From positions 3,596,001 through 3,660,000 of the forward strand of contig JAHREC010000011.1 of NCBI GenBank assembly GCA_020081605.1: 64,000 nt of DNA, written 5' to 3'. The notes beneath the pieces were generated by a model. The model made no database searches. It worked only from the letters and a program-made list of their open reading frames with translations, and was not told the DNA's origin. Of this stretch, positions 12,372 to 23,099 are shown piece after piece. Within the stretch, counting starts at the first letter, position 1, and every line of letters starts with the position of its first letter. The stretch comes from Albifimbria verrucaria (lineage: Eukaryota; Ascomycota; Sordariomycetes; Hypocreales; Stachybotryaceae). The translations under genes were made by a program, and so were the position numbers.

Positions 12372-13607
12372 TTATTGAAGTATGAATACAAGGCCCTCTG
12401 AGAGCTGCTTCTCAAGATTTTTTGGAAGTGGGTCCTCTTTCTTAAAGGCATATCGCTTTCGGTCTGCGCTGCTCCAAGTTGTGATGTCCAAGTCATCGCC
12501 GCCAATGACTTTCTTGCCTCCTGCGTAGTTCTTAAAGGCATTCTTCCACCCCCAAGGGTCCTTGGCGTCTGCCTTTGGCATCGCGATGTTTTCGTCATCG
12601 AGCATCTCGTCCTTCCCAGGCAGAATGATGTCACACCGCTTGGCATACGATGCCAGATATAAGTCGATGTTGTCCGCATTGAACTTGAATGTCTTGGCCC
12701 GAGATGGACTCACATCACCAACCAGATCCGTTTCACGGAACTCGTCAGCCATCTCCAAGTAGAGGGCAATCATCCAACCAATGTTCTTCACATCAGAGTC
12801 TTTGGTGAGCTGACCCTCGGCTTCCAGCATAGCTAGCCCAGCGAGCATCATCCTGGCAATCAGCTCGGCTGCTCGTTGGATCCTCTCTCCATTGTCAGCC
12901 ATGCTCATTGCGCCGCCGTTCCCAAGCATATAGAACAGAGCAAGACCTTCCAGCACTGCCCAGGCCTCGCGCCAGTCGTCGGCCGTGAATGCGTCATTGA
13001 AGTCCTGCACGAGGTTCTCTACCACCTCGAGAGCTCCATAGGCGGCATGATCATTGTAAGTGTACATGGCGAATTCATCAGGATTGCGGAGGTTCATCAT
13101 GTCTCCAGCGATCCCGTGCTTGGCCATACCGGCCCTTGTGAGAGTGTAGGGATGGGATGGGAGAGAAGAGGAAGGCTTCCCGCAAGGGCATGTCTCGCCG
13201 CGATCACATGCTTGTTTTGCCGGGCCCTTGCCCTTGGAGCGGCTGTTTTGATTTTCTTCATTACCATCGTCGTCGTCGCCTTCTTCCTCGTCGTCGTCCT
13301 CATCCTCATCATCTTCCTCTTCCTCTTCATCATAACTTTTGTTAAAGGGGTCGCAAATACACATGAACTCATACGCATGGCTCGGATCCTTCGTCATCGT
13401 CAAGTATTGAGAGTCCAAGTTCTTTGAGCCGGAGATCTCTGACCAGCGACCACTGCGACTGTCAATTTTGGCCTGCAGAGAAGCCTCTAGTTCTTCAGTA
13501 GACATAGAAGAGGCATCTGATGAGGTGGATTTGGCCTTCTTGGCATGGCTCGAGCTGGATGCAGAGCCCGAGCCGTCATTGGTCGAAGCCCTACGCTTGG
13601 GTGGCAT
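12372..13607 (-). CDS. Acidic, probably nuclear protein of unknown function
   Basis: A single uninterrupted frame gives about 411 residues. I chose the Met at 13607 because it begins MPPKRRAST, while the 21 upstream residues in frame look like 5' leader. The N-terminus is basic and serine-rich (HAKKAKST), suggesting a nuclear localisation signal. Around residues 95-120 there is a long run of Asp/Glu. A CDRGETCPCGKP cysteine cluster follows, and then a helical, globular-looking C-terminal half (for example EAWAVLEGLALFYMLGNGGAM). I do not recognise the family. The C-terminus EGLVFILQ may be altered by an unseen last intron, since another open frame runs on to about 12275. The nearest neighbour is a CHY zinc-finger gene on the same strand 500 bp upstream. 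Coding status is well supported by length; function is open. Confidence 0.75.
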   Translation of the reverse strand: MPPKRRASTNDGSGSASSSSHAKKAKSTSSDASSMSTEELEASLQAKIDSRSGRWSEISGSKNLDSQYLTMTKDPSHAYEFMCICDPFNKSYDEEEEEDDEDEDDDEEEGDDDDGNEENQNSRSKGKGPAKQACDRGETCPCGKPSSSLPSHPYTLTRAGMAKHGIAGDMMNLRNPDEFAMYTYNDHAAYGALEVVENLVQDFNDAFTADDWREAWAVLEGLALFYMLGNGGAMSMADNGERIQRAAELIARMMLAGLAMLEAEGQLTKDSDVKNIGWMIALYLEMADEFRETDLVGDVSPSRAKTFKFNADNIDLYLASYAKRCDIILPGKDEMLDDENIAMPKADAKDPWGWKNAFKNYAGGKKVIGGDDLDITTWSSADRKRYAFKKEDPLPKNLEKQLSEGLVFILQ

Positions 13608-14108
13608 GATAAAGACTAGATGAGAGACAGCCTGACAAATTATGACAGAAAAAACCTCCGGATGAGACAATGTTGAATAAGGGGGTCCTTTCAGGGAAAT
13701 GCAGAAGAATCACAAGAAGTTATGTCAGGATCGAACGAGATGAAAGGCGAAGGAGCTGAGGTCAGGGTATATTTAAATGGAAGTTTAAGGAGACGCGTTA
13801 CCCTTCCCATGACATCACACGCCAACAACTACGCCGCACATCATTTCTCGTACTGTCCTGGGGATAGGAATGAAACTTGCTTTTGCCAGTCATCAATCAA
13901 TTAATTAGGCACTTAATTTAATTTCTTTTGTGAACCACGGTGTCTATGATACCCCAAAGGTTCAACCGTTGTAACCTGGCCTAACACCTCGCAGTGCAAC
14001 ATGGATGCAGTCAGGCCTTGACACATGACCTGTCAAGGCGGGCTCCACATATACCGATACTCTGTGAGACGTGAGTTTCTAGATCACAACCTCAACCCGC
14101 TCGATCGC
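13608..14108. other. Intergenic region between two minus-strand genes
   Basis: Roughly 500 bp holding the promoter and 5' leader of the acidic-protein gene and the 3' end of the CHY gene. The stretch around 13900-13930 is AT-rich. No other feature is seen. Confidence 0.5.
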
Positions 14109-16247
14109 CTAGTCCTTCTTGGCCGCCGCCGATCCAAGTCTCTTGTATTTCCGCGGGTCCTTGCGACTCATCAGCGTCTGGTTTCTTGTTCCCTTACCAC
14201 CCTCCCAGAAGCCCTTGCCCTTCTTGCCGATGACGCTGCGTCCGCAGAACGTGCACGCCTCCACGGCGTAGTTCTGCTCGCGACTGCACCACCCGCAAAT
14301 CATGCGGTTAGCCCACTCGATGATGTGGTCTTCAGTGCCGTCGTGGCACTTGTCGCAAGGGTACACCTTGTTACAACAAGAGAAACGAAACCAACGGAAT
14401 GACTTGCGGTAGTGGCGGCATGCGCCACGCTCCGGGAGCGGCTCGCCCGCGTGAAGACCCAGCTTCTCGCGCTTCTGGCGTGGCCCCAGGTTGGGCGGTG
14501 GCAGCGAACCGGGCGTGATGAAGAGAAACTTGACCTCTGGGATCTTAAACGTAAACTTGGCGTGGCACTCCCGACAAACGTTGGTCGTTGTCTCACCTCG
14601 CACAGATACGAGACCCTGACTATCCGTTGAGCACTTCTCACATGTCGGCACAAATGTGCTCGGTAACATGTCTGAGACCTTGCATCCTGATAGGTCCAGG
14701 AATCCCGCCCTCGTAGAGTGATCGTGGACCAGAGTTTGCCGGAATTTGGCAGCCAGCGGCATCGCACACTTCTTGCAGCTTACGGCCTTCTCAGCATCAG
14801 GTTTCAGGCCGGTCATGTCATTGACTGTCTTGCATCGGTCACATTTCACAGTGATGCTCAGGATTGAGACCTTGAGCACCTCAATGCTGTGAAGCTCAAC
14901 AGCGGGAAACGACATCATTGTGCCACGTTCCGGTGTTTCTGTCGGTACTGATGTTTGAACCGGCTCCTCCTCCAACGTCGCCCCACCATCCTCTCCATCG
15001 CCCGAGTCTGTGTAGTCTTCTGAATCATCCTCTTCTTCATCATCGTGCTCCACGGACCACTCTGGCGGGCGCGGTATGACCTGAATATGACTCTTGTCTT
15101 GGGATGAAGTCCCAGAGGGTCGTGCGTCGTTGATCGCATCCTTCTGTGAGGTTGCGGGCTCGGCCTCAGCAGCTGCGGCCGCCGCTGATGCTGCCTCTGC
15201 CTCTGCCTCTGCCCGTTGCTTCGCTGCTTCAGCTGCCTCTGCCTCAGCCTGCTTCGCCAGATTGTGTAGGTTCTGAGCAAGGAAGTTGACGTGGCTCATT
15301 AACGTCATCTGTTTCTGCTGCGCCGCTCTCTTCACAAACAGCTCCTCAACCGGCTCGGCAACGCTAGACTCAACTTCGTTCAGCTGAATACGAAGGTCTT
15401 GTAGCGGGTACAGGAGCGGGACAATGAGGTGAAGACTTGTTACCGAACGCAGGCCGGATGGAAGCTCTGATCTGCGTTTGGGCTCGACAGGTAATGTGTA
15501 GACAATGCCGTCAGCGGAGCGGCGATAGAAGTTCATACGGCCCATTCGGGCCTCGAGTTGACGCACTTCCTGAGCGCGTCGAGCCTTAGCTTCGGCAATT
15601 TGTTCCTTAGTATATGATTCCTTATAGACGTATGGCTTTGGTGGTGGTGCTGAAACAGTAGCAGGCTTTGCGGGCACATTTTCCGCGGCCTTGGGCTTGT
15701 TGTCTACAGCATCGAGATGCCTAGTGTCCTTGAACGTCACGAGCTTGACCGTCTCTACCTTTTGTTCAGACAGGAACGTTTCCAGGTTCTTGTCCAAAGC
15801 ATTGGTGAGGGCCAGCAGCGTAGCACTCTTCCGTTCCTCAGCTAGCTTCTCCCATCCCCTTTCGATGTTGATACCGAAGCCTCGAGGGATATCCTTGTTC
15901 CTGACGCGCAACGTCGGCCTTTCTGCCGGGTATTTTTCAGGAACACGGATCTCGCATTCGAGATGAGTGAGTTCATAGGGAAAGTCGGGGTCAGAGGGTA
16001 TAAGCTTGAAGGTGAAAGAATCGGAGCCATCAGCGTTGGCAGTCTCCTTAGGTGAGAAACGGCGCTTGAGCTGGTTGATGTGATATGTGCGTGGGTCCTG
16101 GGTCTGAGACTCCGGGACGGGTTTGGAGACGACCTGGGAATTTGTTGGCTGCGCTACGGCCTGTTTCCGGGTCCGTGGCGAGCCATCTGGGTTGGATTTC
16201 AAGGCAATCATGCTGGATGCCAATGTTCTGGTGTGGTTGTTCTCCAA
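14109..16247 (-). CDS. CHY zinc-finger protein with RWD-like N-terminal region
   Basis: A single exon encodes up to 712 residues. Initiation could be at 16247 or at an in-frame Met twelve codons later (16211); the N-terminus between them is low complexity. Residues about 60-150 (ending in CEIRVPEKYPAERPTLRVRN) resemble an RWD/UBC-like fold. A coiled-coil, alanine/glutamate-rich segment lies near residues 325-355 and an acidic stretch near 400-430. Two C-x2-C pairs follow (CDRCKT, CKKCAM), then CEKCS and CRECHAKF. At about residues 608-670 is the CHY-type cluster: ACRHYRKS, CCNKVYPCDKCHD, EDH, MICGWC and CTFCG, which together bind several zinc ions. CHY domains occur in ubiquitin ligases such as the Pirh2 type, but no RING follows here, so I claim zinc binding only. 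The frame is intact. Confidence 0.85.
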   Translation of the reverse strand: MENNHTRTLASSMIALKSNPDGSPRTRKQAVAQPTNSQVVSKPVPESQTQDPRTYHINQLKRRFSPKETANADGSDSFTFKLIPSDPDFPYELTHLECEIRVPEKYPAERPTLRVRNKDIPRGFGINIERGWEKLAEERKSATLLALTNALDKNLETFLSEQKVETVKLVTFKDTRHLDAVDNKPKAAENVPAKPATVSAPPPKPYVYKESYTKEQIAEAKARRAQEVRQLEARMGRMNFYRRSADGIVYTLPVEPKRRSELPSGLRSVTSLHLIVPLLYPLQDLRIQLNEVESSVAEPVEELFVKRAAQQKQMTLMSHVNFLAQNLHNLAKQAEAEAAEAAKQRAEAEAEAASAAAAAAEAEPATSQKDAINDARPSGTSSQDKSHIQVIPRPPEWSVEHDDEEEDDSEDYTDSGDGEDGGATLEEEPVQTSVPTETPERGTMMSFPAVELHSIEVLKVSILSITVKCDRCKTVNDMTGLKPDAEKAVSCKKCAMPLAAKFRQTLVHDHSTRAGFLDLSGCKVSDMLPSTFVPTCEKCSTDSQGLVSVRGETTTNVCRECHAKFTFKIPEVKFLFITPGSLPPPNLGPRQKREKLGLHAGEPLPERGACRHYRKSFRWFRFSCCNKVYPCDKCHDGTEDHIIEWANRMICGWCSREQNYAVEACTFCGRSVIGKKGKGFWEGGKGTRNQTLMSRKDPRKYKRLGSAAAKKD

Positions 16248-19200
16248 CGAATGAATGGTTGCGAAGGGGTGTGGATACTCGCTTGAAAGACGGTGGTTGG
16301 GGCCAAATCTGCAGAAATCCTCGCAACGCCGACAAAGGAGATTGGTAAGTCGTTAAAAGATCCGAACTCGTAATACAGTACTGTACAGTAATGCTACCGG
16401 TAACGAGCAATCCGAATAGCAACGGCCGGATACTTTATGGAATGAGGCTCAGTGGCAACACGCATCTTAGACCGTCGTCAGTCATGCCAAGGCTTGGATC
16501 TGGTGGAGACAAAGAGGGTGAGTCACTTTTTGTCATCGTGGATGGCGGGGTACGGCCACTAACTAGCCGGCACTGAAATACGGAGATCCGCTGTTAGCGT
16601 TCGTTAGTGTGTCACTCATCGTGGTCTCATGTCTCTCATGGCATGCATGCAAGCTTTTGTTCTTTCCAATTGGGAAGGCCTGAAACTGAAAGGCACTCCA
16701 TATGGTGTTGTCGACTGGTATGGATAGCCGCAATGAGTCATCGTTCCAACTTATTTCTGTTCCCAGGTTTGATATTGGCATCCACCTCAAAGTTGACTGT
16801 TCCCGTTCCGTTTCGTAAAAAACGCTGTGTTTATTTTACATCATTAAGCCTAGGCCTGTAGGATATACCTGAGCAACCCCCACCATCTGGGTGTGTTAGT
16901 AGACGTCAGTCGACAGAGTTTTCGAAATGGGACATGTATAATATGACAGGTATTCGCTAGCCTGTCCAAGAGACCTAGACGTTCAGCAAGACCAAGAATG
17001 GACTTGCATATGCAGGTAAGGAATATCGATTCGTCGTGCACATGGTTAAATTGAGTTAAAGACATTGTCTCCCGTCTTAGAGGCTTACAAGGTGGCGTAC
17101 GAGACGGGCTGTGTAAGCACACCCAAACTAGCAGGATGTGTGGTTGTGCATGGGGGTTTGAGGAGAATATGCAAACTCACGACAATGAATTACCTGAACA
17201 TGACGCCAATTCCACATGTTACCGGTGGTCCCGAAATAAACTCAATTGAGTAGATATCTCGCAGAGTCAGGGATGCAAGGTTTGTTCCCCCAAACTGTCG
17301 GGCCTGATGAACCCCATGCACCGACGATCCTGTCTAAGCTAGGAGACCCAGATTCCGTGGCTAACGGGCAGGGGTTCATACACTAGTTTAATAGTTATCA
17401 CAACTGACGGAGGTTGCATTTGAAGAGACATGTTCAGGGAGCCGAGTTAAGATTGGCGCAGATGTCCTCTGATAACTCAGTCAGGAACCGGGTTGTCGGG
17501 TCGGATACGAGGCCTACCCCAATATCCATCCAACTCAGGCCTAAAGTCAGTCTCAGGCGTACAAATCGATAAGCTTCTTCACTTTCTAGAGCGACCCTAC
17601 TTGGGATTTGTTACACGGACCACCCCGTACCGTCGTTTTCGATCGCTGCCATGATATTGCTGTGCTGGAGGTCCAAATTTCTATGACAACCCACATGAAC
17701 TCGGCTTGATAGACCTCAACATTGGAAATGAGGCGGTAGTCAACATGTAGGGCACCATGGTTTACTACTGAGGTAGGAGTTACATCAAGAGAATGAATAG
17801 CTCGAGAGGTAATTAGCCATGAGGGCCTGCAGCATAACATTCTTTGCTAATCAAATAGGGAGACTAGCTCTAAGCACATGCTTTAACCATCTTTCGAAAT
17901 CCGCGACGTAAGATCTTGTCAATTTTCGTTGGCGTATGAATGTACTAGTCGGTAAAAAGCCCGAAGAATAGCAACTAGAAGTAACTAGAGTCTAGCTGTG
18001 GTTTAGGCACTTTTATTTCAGACAATCTTGTTGATGCTGTATTCAGTTTACACCTAGCCAATGAATTCCGGGCCCGCGTCCCTACTAAGGTATAAGATCG
18101 AGGATGGTTAGCTTTGTCATGCGACAAGCTCCCTGATTACCGTGCCACTTCATCACGTGCGCTCGATGTCCTGCTGTTGACTGGCAGGCAGCCATTGGCT
18201 CTTGGGACCTTGTTATCAAGCGGCATATATGCCGGTCGACCTCCATGGGCGGCCAACATTAATCCCTATCTTGTTGGTTTGTTGTGGCCCAACTAAACAC
18301 GCCCCAGGCGCGATGGTTTCATACCGTCTGGAAGTAAGACGAGCACGACAAGGACGTTCGTTGGCTGGTGTTTGATGCTCAAGGTGCGAAGCTACCCCGC
18401 CAGCCAAGACTTGCGGTACCTGTAATCCAAGAACGAGTCTCTGACTTCTAGTTCTTACTGCTGCAAGGCATGTTTAAGAGGAACTATGCTTCCTAAGCTC
18501 TAGTGCCGCCTCGAACACGGCCGACTAATGTCCTTTTAGACTAGGAGAATATGAGAGAACAAGACCGCAGAGAAAAGAAAGATTTTTGGAAGTAAAATCA
18601 TTCACTAAACAATTACCGGCCGAGACTATGGCTCATAGCACGAACTAGACTGTGGAAGTATATGAGATGTAGCATTTGCTGATCGGGCTCAACTCCTCCA
18701 TCTCCACCACACCTGGTCTCATCGTTGGCCCTCCGGTAGTCTAGTTCTCTCATGCACGAACATAGCGGGCGGCGACATGGACCAGGCGTGTATCCATGAC
18801 CTGCCACGTAAAAGTCCGCCCACACACACTCTCACTTACAATGAAATGAATGACACCTAGGGCCAGGCCTAGACAGGGAGGAGGGGAATGGGTAAGGTAG
18901 CAGGGGACCCGAATTAGAGCCTCACCGTGATCAACAGCGTACGCACCGGGCTGACCGGCAAGGTACTGGCAGTTGCGTAGCCAGGGCAGAGCTGATCCGC
19001 CCCAGAGCGTGCGCGTGGGCTTTGGTGGCCTATGAGTCCTCAACGAGGTAGCATGCCAGCTCAGCACTCACGAAGCAGATGACCTCGCAATGAGCTGCAG
19101 CTGCCGGGCGGTGAAGGGCGGGTATGCAGGAAGGTCCTGGCCTTCTCATGCAGCGTAACGAAACTGTTGCTTGGGTCATGGTGGTTTGGTGTTCCGCCTG

Positions 19201-21839
19201 CATGTGGATTGGATGGATGGGTCATTACGCGTAGGATATTTTTGCATTATTTTTATTCTCTCATTTATTTTATTTCCTGCCGTATTTTTCATTTATCCAT
19301 TTATTATTATATTCTTTTTTCCCCATTCTTCTGTTTGGTTGTTTATTCCTCCACCCCACCCACCCTCGCGTTGCCCTTTGTCAGCTGCAGGTTGCTGCAA
19401 CCTCGGGCATCGTTGGGTCTGTCGGTCTGCTTCTCTGCCTTAGGTCCAGGCGTTGTCATACAGCGGACCGTATTGCTAATCGTACATGCCGTAAGCCCTT
19501 TGCAGGCTTCGCCGAGACGCTCGAAGCTTGGTGCATGTTCTATCCCGCCGGGTTATAGCTGCGCAATTGAAGCTGTAACAGGTGGCAAGCTGCACAGCTT
19601 CCTTGGAAAGGCCACAGCGAAGCCCATCTGCTGAGAAATACGCGCCATCTTGATACCCAACCGAGGTTGACTCTTTTCTGCCGTGGGAGTGACTTTCTCC
19701 ATGTTGAGCCCTCGGCAGCGCCGCCACAGTGAGCATCTGACAAGGAGGGTGCACTGCTTCAGATGCAACCTCGCCTGGCATGTGGTCCCTCGACCGCCTG
19801 AAGCTCTGCATACGCCTTACCCTGCCATTATCCAGCAGAACCGACACCGTATTAGCCTCTTGCCGTTTGAATATTGAATATACCGTTTGCCTAGCTGAAC
19901 GGTAGCGTCTGTGGTTGGTAAACATACCAACTAGGTTGGTTCGTATTCACTAGCCGACTAGCAACTCCATGGACGCGAACTGGGGTTGGAGTGCCTTTAT
20001 CAAATACAACAAACATTTCATTGTACATTGACTATGGTGGCATCTACCAACCAGACTGTTATTTTGCTCTCTGGATCTAATAAACTCAATTCATTTTATT
20101 ATTTTCAATTTTTTCTAATTAACCATTAAACATTGATCAATTCTTCCCCAAATATCACTTGATTGTAAATTTAAAGCCAGGGCTGGGGATTTGTCTACAC
20201 GTTTCTATAACGTCATAACCACCAGTTCCCCGGCTTCAAGAGACGTCGGCACCGTTAGAAGGAGTTAATTCCATGCTCATCCCCTGGCGTCTGGGACAAT
20301 AGTCTTTCTCGACAAGTCCACCCCATCATATCAATGACGCTCGCTTGCTCGCTACCCGCCAAATGGAGCTTGGTTCGCCGCATGCCCATCAAAACAACGC
20401 GTCTCGACTCGTGCGAGTTTTGTTATGACCCACAGACTCTGACAGCTTGAACTAAGGCACCCATGATGTGCAATGATGCACAAGTTTGTCTGCAATGGTG
20501 ATCTAGCCCACTGAACTCGTCAGGGATGTAAGTGCCGAGTTGTGTGAAGCGACAACAACTCCTCACTAGTTGGGATGGCGAGATGGCGAAATTGCACCTA
20601 AAGTCTACAATTATGGAGCCCGTGGTGCTTTAGAATGCCATCCCCATGTGTCTCAAATCTCGATGATCCTACTGTATTACCTGCACATGAAGTTCTGGGG
20701 CGGTTGTGCGGAAAAGGAAACCGCCTTTGCACTAACACAAGCCAAGTCGTGATGTAGTGGCGGCATCACGCCGCATCCAGAACATTCCACTCGCACTAGA
20801 TTTACGTCGGGGAGATTGACCTTTGATTCGCTCCGATAACAAGGTCAATGTCTAGGATGTTTAGCCATTTAGCCTAGGACAAACGACAGGGTGTCTGTTA
20901 AAGCAGAGGCTGCTTGATAGACAGCGAACTTCTCCTATGCAGACGGTGTGACCCCACGACATTAACTACATCTATTGCATCTAAGGAATTTCTGAAAACT
21001 TCATGGTGTTGTACTGACTAGTACATATAGCATATGTTTGTAAATTATGGTATGACAGGTTTATGATGGAAGAATGGCAGATATCAGACCATAACGTTAC
21101 CCTCTGTACTCTTTTATCGGATCCCCAACTTCCATCCCTCGCAATGTTCCCTAACCCCTGTGTCAAGGGAACGACAGAAAGTTTACTCCGTACAGAGAGC
21201 TGTTTAATAATCCTCTGAATTGTGAGTTCTACCACAACACAACTTGTCCAGGGTACGCCGGCCGGACAGGCAACCGAACAGGTCATCGTCTAATTAACTT
21301 TGAATGGTCCGACTAAAGGTCGCTACTCATTTTACCATGGCCCGTAGTGCTATTTTAATAAATAATTCCACTTCTTGCACTGAGCTTAATGTAATTTAAG
21401 GCTATACAGGCGACGTAGTGATCGACACGGCATGTCATTGGCTCGTCGCTTTCGTCGCTTTCGCAACGTCAGCTCCAGCCCTCGCTTTACCCAAAAGAGT
21501 AAACGAGATGGCCTCACTGCAAGGGCTCAAGGGAGAGGCCCATACATGGCCGAATCTTCATTCTCAGCTACGGCCATGGTGATTGCGACGCAAATAAGCA
21601 CGAGGGCTTATTCGGCATTGCTACGCATATGCTCGTATTGAAAGCGACGGCCTTTATTAGAATTATATATATTGAGGTTAGGATAGCCAGGAGAAGGGCT
21701 GTGAATAACATCCTTATGGACCACTACAGTTCTTTACAATACACTACAGGTTTCATACTTCCATATTAGACCTATAAATCTATTTCTTTCACTTCTCTGA
21801 ACATTTCATACTTGGTCTTCAAACCATCTATTTTCCAAC
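16248..21839. other. Long gene-poor stretch, 5.6 kb
   Basis: No complete gene could be supported in this 5.6-kb interval. It contains a TACTGTACAGTA-type palindrome near 16377-16388, a possible phosphotransferase relic near 17590-17840 (minus), a T/A-rich low-complexity block near 19240-19330 and another AT-rich block near 20080-20180. The remaining frames are short and unlike proteins. It may be a degraded, formerly mobile or formerly genic segment, but no terminal repeats were seen. Confidence 0.55.
17590..17840 (-). pseudogene. Possible relic of an aminoglycoside-phosphotransferase/kinase-like gene
   Basis: On the minus strand, about 17688 down to 17635 reads CHRNLDLQHSNIMA. This resembles the catalytic loop HxDLxxxN of APH/choline-kinase-like phosphotransferases, with the catalytic Asp kept and the preceding residue changed. 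A stop follows within about ten codons. The neighbouring frames can be read only in pieces, so no full domain can be assembled. A chance match to so short a motif is possible; I regard this as a weak lead. Confidence 0.25.
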
Positions 21840-22902
21840 ATGGCTGACGAAGTGAGCGTTTGGATGTACAACCCATCCTTTGCCCTCGCCATCATCGGGT
21901 GCATTGTATATGGCTTCATATTTATCGCCCTGTTTTATCTTACCATCATCAAGTATCGTACATGGTACTTCCTCGTTGTTGTCATTGGTGCAGCGATTGA
22001 AGTCGCCGCTTATATACTTCGAGCGTACTCTGTCAAGAACCAGACAGTCCTGGTGAGTTATCAATGTGTTTGAATTTGTCTCTAGGTAGTGCTAACAGCG
22101 AGTCAGCCCCTTTTGTGATGACTTTGACCTTTACCGTCCTTGCCCCTGTTCTCGTCGCCGCCGGCAACTACCTACTCATCAGTCGTCTCATCCTCGCTGT
22201 CCTCCCCGAATCCTCCCACCGAATCCTGAAAATCCCTGGACGAAGGCTTACACCAATATTTGTTGTTTGCGATGTGGTGGCCTTTCTTGTCCAAGGAGCG
22301 GCTCCGGCATTGCAAGTTCTGATGACTGGCAAGGTCCTTCTGAACGTACAGGCCGCTATATTCTTGTCGGGGGCCTGTCATTCCAGCTCGTCGCATTCTC
22401 GCTCTTCCTGTCTGTATTTGGAAGATTTCATTTCCTCGGTAACCGCATGGCAGTTGAGTCAGCACCACAGGGTTGGAAGCAAGTTGTCAAATCTGTCTAC
22501 GTGTCAAGCATTCTCATCATGGTAAGTACAGTTCCGTCGTAACAAACAAATTGATGCTAAAGCTTGGTTTAGGTACGCTGTATATATCGCGTTTGTGAGT
22601 TTGCCGAAGGATTAAACGGATATGCGTTTCGCACCGAATGGCTGTTCTGGGTCTTCGAGGCTCTGCCAATGGTTGGTGCAATTGCCATCTTTTGCTTCTA
22701 CTATCCAGGCAGGTATCTCGGGCCCAAAGCAGCCTCTTCACGCGGCCCCAAGATCGAGGATGGGGTCGAGTTGACTGGGGACAAAAACGTAGCCATCGAC
22801 GGCTACGAAGTGGGGTCTAGATATTGGCAGGGCTGGTCGATAGTTTTCACTCCTAAGGTCACCTGGTATATAACTCAAGTTCTGGGAAAAAAATCGTTAT
22901 AA
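21840..22902 (+). CDS. RTA1-like seven-helix membrane protein (two missing bases)
   Basis: This belongs to the fungal RTA1/lipid-translocating exporter family, seven-helix plasma-membrane proteins linked to resistance to sterol-binding or sphingoid compounds. Exons are 21840-22052, 22107-22521 and 22573-22902, with clean GTGAGT and GTAAGT donors and a GCTAAC branch point. The sequence shows the family layout: an N-terminal helix pair, PFVMTLTFTVLAPVLVAAGNY, then FVVCDVVAFLVQG, GRYILVGGLSFQLVAF, and the hallmark CIYRVCEFAEG with YAFRTEWLFWVFEALPM. The frame breaks in the C run at 22107-22110 and in GCGGC near 22300. Adding one base at each gives 319 residues and restores PPF and VQGAGSGIASSD, the family consensus. 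Since identical losses break essential genes here, I infer an intact gene. It is convergent with CCT5, 200 bp away. Confidence 0.85.
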
Positions 22903-23099
22903 CCAAAGGAGGATATTCTGGAGGAAAGGCCACCCAGCTCAAAGGGGCTGGTTTGAAGCATCTTTTCTGATACTCTTTATGCTGTAGTTAGTTACATACT
23001 CAAGATAACAGCACAAGTAGGGAACTAAGGGCACGAGACAATCAGACTCTATTCTATCATGAATGCTTTTGGTATATCCCGTGGTCCATTCCCGTTCAT

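Noticed and set aside
19167..19634. 155-codon plus-strand frame rich in Phe, Ile and Tyr
   Set aside because: It is created by a T/A-rich low-complexity block; no protein-like conservation pattern.
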